A stretch of 64,000 nucleotides of DNA from TM7 phylum sp. oral taxon 349 (GTDB taxonomy: Bacteria; Patescibacteriota; Saccharimonadia; Saccharimonadales; Saccharimonadaceae), in assembly GCA_018127705.1 (NCBI GenBank), contig CP072328.1, forward strand, positions 310,001 through 374,000, read 5' to 3'. Position numbers and translations under genes: made by a program. Of this stretch, positions 1-9,273 are shown in pieces (position 1 is the stretch's first letter; each line of letters begins with the position of its first letter). The notes under the pieces are model-generated. The model saw only the letters and a program-made list of their open reading frames with translations. It did no database searches and was not told where the DNA came from.

Positions 1-293
1 CCGATGTCAATTTTGTGAAACGGACTCATACCGCTCAGGCAAAAGGTGCGGGCTATTTCATACTCGTTATTCGTAATCGTGTAAATTGCACTTAAGCTGA
101 ATTTATCTGCCAAACTCCTACGAGTATAGGTTTCGGCAGCAGCCGGATGTGGTGTAATGGCGGTCAAATCAATGTCAGAAAGGTCATCGTCTTTCCTTGC
201 CGCTCGCGAGCCAAAAATGTATAGTTTAGAGATATACGGATTCTCGGTAAGAATTTTTAGGACTTCATCTAATGGCATATGGCTATCGTTCAT
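1..293 (-). CDS. Partial nucleotidyltransferase-domain protein
   Basis: Reading the minus strand from the ATG at 293-291 gives an open frame that runs off the left edge of the window (about 97 codons visible). Residues about 26-43 read YIFGSRAARKDDDLSDID, the GS-x-A-R...D-x-D signature of the polymerase-beta-type nucleotidyltransferase fold (MNT/KNTase-like). The two aspartates of the SDID block would bind metal and nucleotide. Proteins with this minimal domain include MNT antitoxins of HEPN/MNT pairs, and also drug- or protein-modifying nucleotidyltransferases; the rest of the protein and its neighbours are outside the window, so the substrate cannot be told. A second in-frame ATG at 278-276 is a possible start. 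The gene is separated from the next one by a decayed insertion element. Confidence 0.72.
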   Translation of the reverse strand, partial: MNDSHMPLDEVLKILTENPYISKLYIFGSRAARKDDDLSDIDLTAITPHPAAAETYTRRSLADKFSLSAIYTITNNEYEIARTFCLSGMSPFHKIDI

Positions 294-313
294 AGATTCT
301 CTAGATAATTCAC

Positions 314-1100
314 ATGGTTCAAGCCTACTTTAGCCTAGTCACTCGCTTCCTTTCGTAGCATCTTAAGTAGCTCATGGTACATATCTTCATGCCTCATATT
401 ATACCTAAATTCACACTCTTTGAGATGTAAGTTGAAATAGTCTTTTCTTAAGCCTCGTAGCTTGGTTAGACGCACCTTTGCTAAGCCCCAAAAGTTCTCT
501 ATGCCATTGATATGGTTCTTTTAGGATTGTTTTTATTAACGAATTCATTATTACCATGATTTACACGGGTAGTGACGCTTATATCCCCAGTCAACTAACC
601 CGTCATAACTACGCCAACCATCACTGTAGATAGTACTATTCTAGCTGTACTTTCATTCGTACAATCTGCTTTAGAGTCTCTTAGGCTAACATGAGGTATA
701 GGTACTAAGTACTATTTGGGTATATACCTTACCATGACGCTTTAATAGACCAAAGACAATAATCTTAGTCTTTGTTACTAGCTCTACGGAGACTATGTAT
801 ATCATGTGCGCTACGTACTCTACGTGGTCCAAAATAACTTTCATCAATCTCAACTTCGCCAGAGAGTGGCGAGGTGGCCTCGCAGCGCTTGGCGATAACG
901 GTTCGAATATGCGTCAGAATGCGATTGATTGTATTGCGGTTCACGCCGGTTAAAGAGGCTATTTGAGTAGCCGTGATATCTTCACAAAATAGCCTAACAA
1001 TCTGCCTGGTTTTAGCCTCTGAAATATGTGAACGTTTTAGATACCTATTCCTCATCTGTTATTTAGTATAGATGATGGGGTTAAAGTAGTCTTGAATCAT
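314..1100 (-). mobile_element. Decayed IS1595-type (ISXO2-like) element with imperfect terminal repeats
   Basis: The two ends carry related sequences in inverted orientation: 314-332 (read on the minus strand) and 1082-1100 agree at 17 of 19 positions. Between them lies a broken ISXO2-like transposase on the minus strand. Calling 314-332 and 1082-1100 the terminal repeats is inference from the match and its placement just outside the transposase; the exact outer ends and a target duplication are not resolved. Confidence 0.6.
335..1055 (-). pseudogene. IS1595-family (ISXO2-like) transposase, frameshifted
   Basis: The N-terminal 96 codons (1055-765) are intact: a helix-turn-helix stretch (ATQIASLTGVNRNTINRIL, about residues 29-47) and the first catalytic block with GEVEIDESYFGPRR (about 65-78), the D-E-S-Y-F motif of ISXO2-like DDE transposases. 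After a stop, further minus-strand pieces in shifted frames read IVFGLLKRHGKVYTQ, YSDGWRSYDGLVD and HINGIENFWGLAKVRL, ending with a TAG at 337-335. These are the expected later motifs (second and third catalytic residues) of the family, in the right order. Several frameshifts and stops lie between about 520 and 765, so the gene cannot make an active transposase. It differs from the two zinc-ribbon IS1595-like copies at 30.9-32.4 and 48.6-49.2 kb. Confidence 0.85.
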
Positions 1101-1231
1101 TCACATATACTAGATTTCGAGAGTGTGCTTAAGTACAGGCGTCGCCTTTATTATCTCACGGCTATCACTCCTAAGATAGATTTTGTCACTACTGAATTTA
1201 TTCACTACCTCACAATGTATCATTGCTGTGC

Positions 1232-1249
1232 TAAAATATATAGGTAATG
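1232..1249 (+). promoter_or_regulatory. Extended -10 promoter just upstream of pyk
   Basis: An extended -10 (TGTGC then TAAAAT at 1232-1237) ends 9 nt before the ATG at 1247. With a start point about 7 nt after the hexamer, the 5' leader would be only about 3 nt. No good -35 is visible. There is no Shine-Dalgarno site. Confidence 0.5.
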
Positions 1250-2674
1250 AAAGATATAATTAAACGAACGAAGATTCTGGTAACTCTGGGGCCAGCGACG
1301 AATTCACCGGAGAAAATTAAAGCATTGATTGAAGCGGGTGCGAATGGGTTTCGCTTAAACTTCAGTCACGGTAGCTACGAAGAGCGTCTTGACCAAATCA
1401 AATGGATTCGCGATGCGAGTCGGCAAATTGGTCGTCCAGTAGCGATTCTGCAGGATTTGCAAGGACCAAAAATCCGCTTAGGTGTGTTGAAAGATAATCA
1501 CTTTGATGTAAAGGCGGGCAGCGAGATCGTTCTTGACCATGCGATTCAAGAGCACGACGGCAGCGCGAATCTGCCGATTCAATACAATTTGGCGGATAAA
1601 GTAAAAGTTGGCGAGCCGGTCTACTTGTTTGACGGTAAAATCCGCGGACACATGATTGAGCGCGTAAGCGATACGGCGATTAAAGTACGAATCGACAACG
1701 ACGGCTTTTTGATGAGCCGCAAAGGCTTGAACCTGCCGGATACTGACTTTGGCGGCGATATTATTACGCCGAAAGATATGGCAGATATTGAGTTTGGCGC
1801 TGATAAAGATATTGATTTTGTAGCGTTGAGCTTCATTCAGAGCGCAGATGATGTTAATAACTTGCGGCAAATCTTAGTGAGCCAAGGCTCAACGGCGCAG
1901 ATTATCGCAAAGATCGAAACAAAGGCGGCGATTGAGCCGGAGACACTGAAGGAGATCGTAAAAGCCGCTGATGGTGTGATGGTGGCGCGCGGCGATATGG
2001 CGGTTGAGACAAGCGCCGAAATCGTGCCGATCGTTGAGCGCGAAATTATTCGCTTGTGCCGTAAATACGGTAAATTGTCTATCGTGGCGACGCAGATGAT
2101 GGCAAGTATGGTTGATAGTCCTGAGCCAACACGCGCCGAAGTCAGCGATGTCGCGACGGCGGCAATCCTTGGCACGGATGTCGTGATGCTCAGCGACGAA
2201 ACAGCGAACGGAAACTATCCAGTCGAGACGGTAAAGATGATGGCGAACACGGTACGCTACACGCAGTCACGCTGGCCGATGAACGACATGCCGATTGAAG
2301 AGGGTAAAACAAACCGCCGTCGTAACGCTATTGCGCACGCGGCGGTTGAGGTAGCAGAGCGTGTGGATGCTGATTTTATTATCGCTGAAACGAAGTCGGG
2401 CGCAACGGCGGCGCGGATTGCAGCGCTTCGCCCTGAGTTGCCGATTATCGCCGTGACGCCGTCGCCGCGTGTGGCGCAGCAATTAGCATTGTCGTATGCG
2501 ACGCGCAGTTATGTTCGCGATGATGAAGAGCATGCTGGCGTCAATGTCGCGAAGGAGTTGCTGACAATGGGCAAATACAGCAGTAACGGTCGCCTTGTTG
2601 TTGTGGTCGTGAGCGGTCGCCAGCCTGGCGCGACGGGCGGTACCGATACGCTGTGCGTGCGAGTTATTGAGTAG
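1247..2674 (+). CDS. pyk: Pyruvate kinase
   Basis: Catalyses phosphoenolpyruvate + ADP to pyruvate + ATP, the last ATP-yielding step of glycolysis, in the cytoplasm. The 475-residue length is normal for a bacterial type I enzyme. The N-terminal barrel starts with TKILVTLGPATNSPEKI and FRLNFSHGSYE; ILQDLQGPKIRLG binds substrate; IIAKIETKAAIEP (about residues 219-231) holds the catalytic lysine and metal-binding glutamate of the family; VARGDMAVE follows (most homologues have GDLG or GDLA here) and ATQMMASM; the allosteric C-terminal domain begins near residue 355. The gene stands alone, ends in a strong terminator, and sits upstream of triose-phosphate isomerase, the only other glycolytic gene in the window. 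Confidence 0.97.
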   Translation: MKDIIKRTKILVTLGPATNSPEKIKALIEAGANGFRLNFSHGSYEERLDQIKWIRDASRQIGRPVAILQDLQGPKIRLGVLKDNHFDVKAGSEIVLDHAIQEHDGSANLPIQYNLADKVKVGEPVYLFDGKIRGHMIERVSDTAIKVRIDNDGFLMSRKGLNLPDTDFGGDIITPKDMADIEFGADKDIDFVALSFIQSADDVNNLRQILVSQGSTAQIIAKIETKAAIEPETLKEIVKAADGVMVARGDMAVETSAEIVPIVEREIIRLCRKYGKLSIVATQMMASMVDSPEPTRAEVSDVATAAILGTDVVMLSDETANGNYPVETVKMMANTVRYTQSRWPMNDMPIEEGKTNRRRNAIAHAAVEVAERVDADFIIAETKSGATAARIAALRPELPIIAVTPSPRVAQQLALSYATRSYVRDDEEHAGVNVAKELLTMGKYSSNGRLVVVVVSGRQPGATGGTDTLCVRVIE

Positions 2675-2695
2675 CGGGTTTGGGTAGCGCAATAA

Positions 2696-2735
2696 AATAC
2701 ACCTCGGTGTTCTTTAGTCTGAGGTGTATTTTTTA
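2696..2735 (+). terminator. Rho-independent terminator after pyk
   Basis: A near-perfect 12-bp stem (2696-2707 with 2719-2730) with an 11-nt loop is followed by a run of T. Confidence 0.88.
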
Positions 2736-2820
2736 TAAAAAATGATGCTTCGGAGTGCTAGACGCGCGCCGGTGAGTGTAGTACACTGGTAGCAAGATTA
2801 ATCATAAGTATTTTCGAAAC

Positions 2821-3606
2821 GTGGGCAAGAAACTTATCATTGCGAACTGGAAAATGAACCTCACGGTGAACGAGGCGAGCTTGTTTGTGCACCGATTGGA
2901 CGATCTGGTTGGCAAACGCCGCGGCGTCGAGATTGTGCTTGCACCGACGATGCTAGCAGTCCAGCCGCTCCATTTGCAGGTGCAGCACCATCACTTTAAT
3001 CTCGCGGCACAGAATTTTTATTGGCGCGACCATGGTGCATACACAGGCGAGGTGTCGGCGTCGCAATTGCGGGGGCTGGTGCAGTACGGCTTGGTCGGGC
3101 ATAGCGAGCGGCGGCACGTGTTTGGTGAGCGGTCAAAAGATATTCGTAGCAAAGTTCAAGCGGCGGTGCGCAACGGTATCACGCCCGTGTTGTGTATCGG
3201 CGAAACGGCGAGCGAGCGCGCTGACGGCGAAACGGCTGATGCTATCCATGACCAGTTGATTGGCGGACTTGCAAACATTACGAGTGTTGAAGTTGAACAT
3301 ATTGTCGTTGCGTACGAGCCGGTCTGGGCGATCGGTACGGGCAAATTTGCCGCCCCGCGTGACGTGTCGCGAGCGGTGAAATTGATTCGCAAACAAATCA
3401 AGCAGCTGTTTGGCGCGTTGGCGGCAAAACATGTTCGCGTGCTGTACGGCGGTAGCGTGAATGTTGATAATGCAAGCGCGTATTTGCAGATTGACGGTGT
3501 CGACGGTTTGCTAATCGGCGATACGAGTTTGGATGTACGCGCATTTGCGGAGATTATTAAAAAAGCCGATGTAATCGATAAGGCGGTAGCGAGGAAAGTG
3601 GCGTGA
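2821..3606 (+). CDS. tpiA: Triose-phosphate isomerase
   Basis: Interconverts glyceraldehyde-3-phosphate and dihydroxyacetone phosphate. Starts with GTG and the typical N-terminal strand ending in NWKMN (residues 9-13, with catalytic Lys11). The catalytic histidine lies in VGHSERR (about 92-98) and the catalytic glutamate in AYEPVWAIGTGKFA (loop 6, about 162-175); YGGSVN and LLIGDTSLD make the phosphate-binding end. Length 261 is usual. The usual FHPN-like stretch after AAQN is FYWRD here, a mild divergence. No Shine-Dalgarno site is seen before the GTG, and the promoter is unclear (weak -10-like sequences near 2780-2786 and 2803-2810). The stop overlaps the GTG of the next gene by 4 nt, so the two are probably translated from one message. 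Confidence 0.96.
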   Translation: MGKKLIIANWKMNLTVNEASLFVHRLDDLVGKRRGVEIVLAPTMLAVQPLHLQVQHHHFNLAAQNFYWRDHGAYTGEVSASQLRGLVQYGLVGHSERRHVFGERSKDIRSKVQAAVRNGITPVLCIGETASERADGETADAIHDQLIGGLANITSVEVEHIVVAYEPVWAIGTGKFAAPRDVSRAVKLIRKQIKQLFGALAAKHVRVLYGGSVNVDNASAYLQIDGVDGLLIGDTSLDVRAFAEIIKKADVIDKAVARKVA

Positions 3607-5084
3607 CGGAATTTGATTTTGACGAGCTTGACCGTTCAATTAGTGCGGCAATGGCAAAAAACAACGCGAAAAAAGCGAACGACTCAGCGGGTCAGTCGGC
3701 GCCGGGCGTTAGCCGATCAATGACACCTGAACGCCGCAGCGCGCCAGAAATAAGTCGCCCAGCGGGCGCGAGTGAGTCGACGGTAAAGCCGATTGTTGGT
3801 TCGCACCGCCGCGGTCAGTTTATGGATATGGTGCATCCGTCGTCGAATATGACAGCGCGCCGCTCGCAGATTGTGTCGCGAAAGCCGCACACCGTGCAAC
3901 CAATTACGCCGCCCAGCGAGCGCGATGCAACGCAAGAATCGCCTCTATCGTTGAATGCTAATACAGAAACGAATGATTCTAGAGTAGAAACTCATAGCGC
4001 CGGGCGGCCGGCGGTTGATGCATTTCAATTTGACAAAGAATCGACAGGTGCGGCGAATGGTACTTCGTTCGTTGAGCCGAAAAACAGTGATATTGCCGAG
4101 CATGATTTTCGCTCTAACATGAATAGTCAGACAATAAACAACGATTCGCCGCTCCCGCCGGCGAGCTCTGTTGACGCGCCGCTTGCCGACATGGCGGATA
4201 CTGCCGCGCACGATGATCGTCAAGCGTCAGCGGCGAGCGAATTGCACGAGCCGGCGTACACGGAGCCAGAAATTCAAGCGTCGCCATTCTTGCCGAATGC
4301 TAAGCCGGCGAAACGTCCGCTTGATGCGTGGCAGCATGAGCAAGAGCCGTCGATGCAGCAAATGAATGATTTGTCGGCAGCGCTCCAAGCGGATTTGGAA
4401 GTATCGCAGCCGGGCGAGACGCTCACAGCGAATGCTATTCCCGCGGCGACGCGCGATAGCATATCAGCAGATAATGAAGATGGGATGTTGGGCGCTGAGC
4501 CGATGGTAAATACAGAGCCGCAAACGAACGCCCCAACGTCCGCGCCCGCCAGTCGCCGTCTGTCTGATGTCGATCGCTTATCAGCGCTTGATCGCGAAAC
4601 GCCAGCGCTTGTTGAGCGCAATACTTCCGCAATTGCCGAGCCAGAAACAACAGACTTTTTTGACTCCACGAAGCATGAGAATCCTACTTCCGAGAACGGT
4701 CGCCCGCCCATGTCCGTATCAGAACTGCTTGAGCACGATACGCCGCATATTGAAGCAGTGAAAGCTGATCCCGAGCCAACGCTTGATATGTCTGCGACGA
4801 TTGAAGAGGTAGCAGCGCTTGAGAGCGAGCAAAAAGCAGTAAATAACACAACGTCAATTCCGCAGCAATATGTTGAACGCGATGTTGTACCGGAGCCGAA
4901 TGCGGCGATTTATGACACCGAGCAGTACCATATTGATGTTGACGACGATGCACCGGCGCTAAAACAAGCACCGGCCTCGAAAGTAAAGAAGAATCCGGCG
5001 GTGCGCGTCGTGTGGCTGATTGTACTATTGCTATTTGGTTCGCTCGCTGGTGCGGCTGGCTATTATTTCTTGACGAACCGCTAG
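3603..5084 (+). CDS. Tail-anchored, mostly disordered protein of unknown function
   Basis: 493 residues starting at a GTG that overlaps the tpiA stop. The first 25 residues (TEFDFDELDRSISAAMAKNN) can form a short amphipathic helix. Residues about 30-460 are low-complexity, rich in Ser, Ala, Pro, Glu and Asp with no recognisable domain. The C-terminus has basic residues followed by a single hydrophobic helix (VVWLIVLLLFGSLAGAAGYY, about residues 470-489) and only a few residues after it. This is a tail-anchored layout with a long cytoplasmic part. I do not recognise the family. Co-translation with tpiA says little about function. The high charge and lack of order suggest a spacer or binding scaffold at the membrane; that is inference. 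Confidence 0.8.
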   Translation: MTEFDFDELDRSISAAMAKNNAKKANDSAGQSAPGVSRSMTPERRSAPEISRPAGASESTVKPIVGSHRRGQFMDMVHPSSNMTARRSQIVSRKPHTVQPITPPSERDATQESPLSLNANTETNDSRVETHSAGRPAVDAFQFDKESTGAANGTSFVEPKNSDIAEHDFRSNMNSQTINNDSPLPPASSVDAPLADMADTAAHDDRQASAASELHEPAYTEPEIQASPFLPNAKPAKRPLDAWQHEQEPSMQQMNDLSAALQADLEVSQPGETLTANAIPAATRDSISADNEDGMLGAEPMVNTEPQTNAPTSAPASRRLSDVDRLSALDRETPALVERNTSAIAEPETTDFFDSTKHENPTSENGRPPMSVSELLEHDTPHIEAVKADPEPTLDMSATIEEVAALESEQKAVNNTTSIPQQYVERDVVPEPNAAIYDTEQYHIDVDDDAPALKQAPASKVKKNPAVRVVWLIVLLLFGSLAGAAGYYFLTNR

Positions 5085-5089
5085 TATCG

Positions 5090-5105
5090 TATAATAAAGC
5101 TCATG
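5090..5105 (+). promoter_or_regulatory. TATAAT box 7 nt before the helicase start (leaderless)
   Basis: TATAAT at 5090-5095; the ATG is at 5103, where the transcript itself is expected to start. A TTGACG lies upstream at 5070-5075, but the 14-nt spacing is short. Confidence 0.6.
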
Positions 5106-7214
5106 GATGTTCTAGAGGGGCTGAATGACGCGCAAAAACAAGCGGTTGAGACGACGACTGGTCCGTTGCTCGTTTTGGCGGGCGCTGGCAGTGGCAAAAC
5201 GAAGACGTTGACGCATCGTATTGCGTATCTGTTGACACACGAGAGAATCTGGCCGAATGAGATTCTAGCCGTAACGTTTACAAATAAGGCTGCGCGTGAA
5301 ATGCGCGAACGGTTGGCACATCTGGCTGGGCAGGAAAACTCACGTCATTTTATGCCGTGGATGGGGACGTTTCATAGCATTTGTGCGCGAATTTTGCGTA
5401 TGGACGGTGAGCATATTGGTGTGCCGCACAACTTCATTATATACGACGAAGATGATCGGCAAGGACTAATCAAGCAGGCGATGAAACGGCTGTCAATCAG
5501 TACTGATAAAGTTAAACCGCGCGCCGTCAGTAGCGCAATTTCAAATGCGAAAAATGATTTGTTAACCCCTGACGAATATGCGGCAGATGCCGGTTATCCA
5601 TTTCAGCAGTCAGTGGCGAAAATCTACGACACGTATGAACGGATGCGCAGCGAAGCGGGTGCACTTGATTTCGACGATCTGCTGATTGAAACAGTGCGTC
5701 TGCTGCGCGATACGCCGGATGTACGCAGCAAGTATCGTCAGCGGTTTAAACATATTTTAATTGACGAATATCAGGACACGAATACGGCGCAGTATGCGAT
5801 TGCAAGATTCTTAGTGAACGATGCGCGTAATATTTGTGTCGTCGGCGACGACTGGCAGTCGATTTATTCGTGGCGTGGGGCGGATTTTAAAAATATTTTG
5901 AATTTCGAGCGCGATTTTCCGGGCGCAACTGTTGTGAAGCTGGAGCAGAACTACCGCTCGACCGGTGCGATTCTGGACGCAGCGCAACAGGTTATCAGTA
6001 AAAATTTAGAGCGTACTGATAAAGTACTTTGGACAAACAGGGGTCATGGTGCGCCTGTGCAGATTCAAGCGGCAGCGGACGAATCTGAAGAGGCGTATAT
6101 TGTAGCGAATCAAATTATGATGCAAACGTCGGTTGGAGCGCGTGATTTCGGTGATTTCGCTGTGCTTTATCGCACGAATGCTCAGAGTTTTGCTTTTGAA
6201 CGTGCGTTTATACAACGTCGAATTCCATATCAGTTAGTTGGTGGTGTGCGGTTCTATGACCGTAAAGAAGTTAAAGATATTATAGCGTACTTGCGATTGT
6301 TGTATCAGCCAAACGACCGTATAAGCTTTAATCGGATTGTGAACGTGCCGACGCGTGGGCTTGGAGCGACGAGCGTTGAGAAGTTTTTGCTATGGCAAGC
6401 AGAAACAGGTATGAGTATCGTTGAGGCGTTAGAAAATGTCGATCAAACGAGCAAATTGACACCGCGTGCTAAAAATGCATTTATGCAGCTTGGTGATATG
6501 CTAAACACGCTGCAAGCGCGTGTGATGTCTAACGTGAACCCAAGCGAAATCATTGAGCAGCTAATTGAAAGAACTGGCTATCGTGATTATGTACTTGATG
6601 GTACACCACAAGCCGAAGAGCGTGAAGCGAATCTTGGCGTGCTCGCAGCAGATGCGCAGGCATTTGCAACATTGTCAGATTTTTTGGAAGAAGTTGTTTT
6701 GATGAGTACAGCGGATCAGGCAAATGACGCCGCAAAAGTAACGCTGATGACGCTGCATGCCGCGAAAGGCCTGGAATTTCCGGTAGTATTTATGGCCGGT
6801 ATGGAAGATGGACTATTCCCGAGCGAACGCGCGCTTGAAGAAGATCTGCGTAGTCTTGAGGAGGAACGCCGTCTTTGCTATGTCGGCATGACGCGGGCGC
6901 GCCAAGAGCTGTACTTGACGTATGCGCAAAGCCGCCAGCAATTCGGACAGCGATCGTATCGTACGCCGTCGCGCTTTCTGGAGGATATGGGCACGGATAT
7001 ATTTGAGCAGCAGCCAGCGCGTCCGCCGCGACCGCGTTACAATGAATTTAACGAGTTTGTGATAGATTATGATATTGGCGACCGAGTGCGCTCGCCGCAA
7101 TTTGGCGCGGGCGAAATTGTTGATATCGACGGCTTAGCGGTAAGCGTAACGTTTGAAAACGGTGTAACGAAAAAGCTTAATGTTGAGTACGCGCGGCTTG
7201 AGAAACTAGCATAA
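5103..7214 (+). CDS. pcrA: UvrD/PcrA-type superfamily 1 DNA helicase
   Basis: ATP-driven 3'-5' helicase of nucleotide excision repair, mismatch processing and fork maintenance. The motifs are in order: Q-motif LNDAQKQAV; Walker A AGAGSGKTKTLTHRIAYLL (about 27-45); TFTNKAAREM; Walker B DEYQDTN (about 221-227); motif III VVGDDWQSIYSWRGAD (about 246-261); EQNYRST (motif IV); TLMTLHAAKGLEFPVVF (motif V); YVGMTRAR (motif VI). 703 residues is typical. Motif III has GDDW where classic UvrD/PcrA has GDPD; GDDW is more familiar in helicase IV-like members. The C-terminal tail (about 650-703) resembles the Tudor-like RNA-polymerase-binding tail of PcrA (GDRVRSPQFGAGEIVDID). It pairs functionally with uvrA and uvrC further along. 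Confidence 0.93.
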   Translation: MDVLEGLNDAQKQAVETTTGPLLVLAGAGSGKTKTLTHRIAYLLTHERIWPNEILAVTFTNKAAREMRERLAHLAGQENSRHFMPWMGTFHSICARILRMDGEHIGVPHNFIIYDEDDRQGLIKQAMKRLSISTDKVKPRAVSSAISNAKNDLLTPDEYAADAGYPFQQSVAKIYDTYERMRSEAGALDFDDLLIETVRLLRDTPDVRSKYRQRFKHILIDEYQDTNTAQYAIARFLVNDARNICVVGDDWQSIYSWRGADFKNILNFERDFPGATVVKLEQNYRSTGAILDAAQQVISKNLERTDKVLWTNRGHGAPVQIQAAADESEEAYIVANQIMMQTSVGARDFGDFAVLYRTNAQSFAFERAFIQRRIPYQLVGGVRFYDRKEVKDIIAYLRLLYQPNDRISFNRIVNVPTRGLGATSVEKFLLWQAETGMSIVEALENVDQTSKLTPRAKNAFMQLGDMLNTLQARVMSNVNPSEIIEQLIERTGYRDYVLDGTPQAEEREANLGVLAADAQAFATLSDFLEEVVLMSTADQANDAAKVTLMTLHAAKGLEFPVVFMAGMEDGLFPSERALEEDLRSLEEERRLCYVGMTRARQELYLTYAQSRQQFGQRSYRTPSRFLEDMGTDIFEQQPARPPRPRYNEFNEFVIDYDIGDRVRSPQFGAGEIVDIDGLAVSVTFENGVTKKLNVEYARLEKLA

Positions 7215-7229
7215 ACGACGAAAATCTGC

Positions 7230-7268
7230 TATAATGAGCGGGCGTGCTTGAAAGGGCGCGCTCGTATG
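7230..7268 (+). promoter_or_regulatory. Promoter with Shine-Dalgarno site for the G5-domain protein
   Basis: TATAAT at 7230-7235. A GAAAGGG sequence at 7251-7256 lies about 10 nt before the ATG at 7266. The upstream TTG at 7248 overlaps this ribosome site, so the ATG at 7266 is the better start. Confidence 0.55.
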
Positions 7269-8453
7269 AAGCGATTGATTACAAAATCACCTTTTTACAC
7301 TCGTATTATTGGCGCGCTGTTTATCGCGCTGTTTGGCGTTGCGTTGTATGTAGCGGTGACACCGCCCGTTCGCGCTGACGATACGTCGGTGGCAGCAGGC
7401 GAGCATATTATCGCGCTGCATGACGACGGCGCAGTAAAAGGATTTATAACGAAGAAAGCAACACTCAAAGAAGCACTCGCCGACGCGAATATTGCTATTG
7501 ACGCGAACGATCGTACTGAGCCGGCGCTTGACACGAAGCTCGTTGCTAATTCATATCAAGTGAATATTTATCGTGCTCGTCCGGTTGTGATAAAAGACGG
7601 AATAACGGCAACAAAAGTGATTACATCGTATCGCACAGGCGCGCAGATCGCGAAACACGCACGTTTAGCACTCCATGATGAGGACAAGACAGAATTGTCG
7701 CAGTCCACTAACCCGCTCGGCGACGGTGCGTCTGAAATCATGACGATAACGCGTGCTACGCTATTTACCTTTGATTTTTATGGCAAAACGTCGACGTCGT
7801 ATAGCCTCGGCAAAACTGTTGGCGATATGCTTAATCGAAAACATATCACATTGGCGCAGAATGATGTTGTTGTACCAAGTGTTGATACGCCACTCGCCGC
7901 CGGTCTGCATGTGCGTTTGTATCGCGAAGGTACGCAGACGATAACGCAAGAGGAGGAAGTGCCGTTTGAAACTGAACAAATCAAAGACGCAAATCGTGAT
8001 AAGGGATATAAGGAAACTAAGACACTCGGTAAAAACGGTAAAAAGAACGTTACATATGAGATTATCATACGTAACGGCAAAGAAGAAAGTCGTAAAGAAG
8101 TTAATAGCACTGTCATGGTGGAGCCTGTAAAGCAAGTTGAAATTATTGGCACAAAGGTAAATTTACCGGCTGGATCGCATGAAGATTGGATGGCAGCGGC
8201 GGGTATACCACCGAGTGACTATGGTTACGTAAACTATATTGTTGAGCGCGAGAGTCGTTGGAGGTACGATGCTCGAAATGGTAGAACCTATGGTCTTTGC
8301 CAAGCTAATCCTGGTGATAAGATGAGTGGTGCCGGTTCGGATTGGGAGACGAACCCTATAACGCAGTTAAAATGGTGCTCAGGCTACGCTGCTGGTCGTT
8401 ATGGCAGTTGGAGGGCAGCCTATAATCATTGGATAGCTCACCACAATTGGTAG
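7266..8453 (+). CDS. Secreted DUF348/G5-domain protein with transglycosylase-like C-terminus (Rpf-like)
   Basis: 395 residues from the ATG at 7266. A signal peptide or membrane anchor (IIGALFIALFGVALYVAVTP, about residues 13-32, then VRADD) leads to DUF348-like ubiquitin-fold repeats (each with an 'ITKKATLKEALADANI' pattern, about 45-215), then a G5 domain (about 225-300). The C-terminal about 85 residues resemble a lysozyme or transglycosylase-like fold, with a likely catalytic glutamate in YIVERESRW, then GLCQANPGDKM and a WCSGYAAGRYGSW stretch. This architecture matches resuscitation-promoting-factor-like wall hydrolases of Actinobacteria and Firmicutes (YabE). It probably cuts the glycan of the cell's own wall or of a host cell wall; the substrate is inference. 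ksgA follows after 6 nt, which repeats the yabE-ksgA neighbourhood of Bacillus. Confidence 0.85.
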   Translation: MKRLITKSPFYTRIIGALFIALFGVALYVAVTPPVRADDTSVAAGEHIIALHDDGAVKGFITKKATLKEALADANIAIDANDRTEPALDTKLVANSYQVNIYRARPVVIKDGITATKVITSYRTGAQIAKHARLALHDEDKTELSQSTNPLGDGASEIMTITRATLFTFDFYGKTSTSYSLGKTVGDMLNRKHITLAQNDVVVPSVDTPLAAGLHVRLYREGTQTITQEEEVPFETEQIKDANRDKGYKETKTLGKNGKKNVTYEIIIRNGKEESRKEVNSTVMVEPVKQVEIIGTKVNLPAGSHEDWMAAAGIPPSDYGYVNYIVERESRWRYDARNGRTYGLCQANPGDKMSGAGSDWETNPITQLKWCSGYAAGRYGSWRAAYNHWIAHHNW

Positions 8454-8459
8454 ATAATA

Positions 8460-9239
8460 ATGAAGAATAAAAAATCCCTCGGTCAGCACTGGTTGCGTGA
8501 TCAGGATACGCTTACATACATCGCCAATGCGGCACAATTAGCACCAAACGATACGGTGCTTGAGATTGGTCCAGGACTCGGTACGTTGACGAGCCGCCTG
8601 CTTGCACATGCTGGTCGTGTGGTGGCGGTGGAATTTGATGTAGATTTGGCACGCAAACTACCTGGGCAATTTCCGGGTAAGAATCTTGAGGTTGTCTATC
8701 AAGATATTTTGCGTTTTAATCCGTCCAAACTGCCGCATGGCTACAAAATCGTTGCGAACGTACCGTATTACATCACGAGTAAGATTATCCAAACATTTTC
8801 CGAATGTAACAATCCGCCGAGTATGATGGTGCTGCTTGTGCAAAAAGAAGTCGCCGAACGGCTCGCGGCGAGTCCAGGCAAATACAGCGTTTTAGCAATC
8901 GCTGCACAAGTGTTTCATCAAGTGAATACTGGTGTGGTTGTGCCAGCAGCACTATTCACGCCGCCGCCGAAAGTTGATTCACAGGTAGTGATATTAAAGC
9001 GTTATCGCGAGCCGGTCGTGCCACATGATTTACAGCCAGTGTTTTTTCGCTTGGTGAAGGCCGGTTTCTCGGCAAAGCGCAAGAAGCTGCGCAGCTCGTT
9101 GGCGGGCGGATTACAGCTAGATAAGAATTATATTGAGCAGCTTTTGTCTCGTGCACACATTTCACCTGACGTTCGTGCAGAAGAGCTGTCGATTGTGCAG
9201 TGGCTAGACTTAACTATGCTAAGTATCGTAAGGCGGTAG
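8460..9239 (+). CDS. ksgA: 16S rRNA dimethyladenosine transferase KsgA/RsmA
   Basis: Methylates two adjacent adenines near the 3' end of 16S rRNA with S-adenosylmethionine. The Rossmann motif I is VLEIGPGLGTLTSRLL (about residues 33-48), the acidic ribose-binding region is AVEFDVDLARKL, and the catalytic motif IV is NVPYYITS (about 101-108), as expected for the family. A C-terminal helical domain with FSAKRKKLRSSL binds RNA. Length 259 is typical. It starts 6 nt after the G5-domain gene and is probably co-transcribed with it. Confidence 0.96.
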   Translation: MKNKKSLGQHWLRDQDTLTYIANAAQLAPNDTVLEIGPGLGTLTSRLLAHAGRVVAVEFDVDLARKLPGQFPGKNLEVVYQDILRFNPSKLPHGYKIVANVPYYITSKIIQTFSECNNPPSMMVLLVQKEVAERLAASPGKYSVLAIAAQVFHQVNTGVVVPAALFTPPPKVDSQVVILKRYREPVVPHDLQPVFFRLVKAGFSAKRKKLRSSLAGGLQLDKNYIEQLLSRAHISPDVRAEELSIVQWLDLTMLSIVRR

Positions 9240-9273
9240 ACTAATTGATATCCTCAAATATCGTTTAGTTTAT

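Noticed and set aside
4274-4849. Minus-strand 191-codon frame within the disordered protein gene
   Set aside because: Ser-rich shadow of the plus-strand gene, no promoter or ribosome site, no motif.
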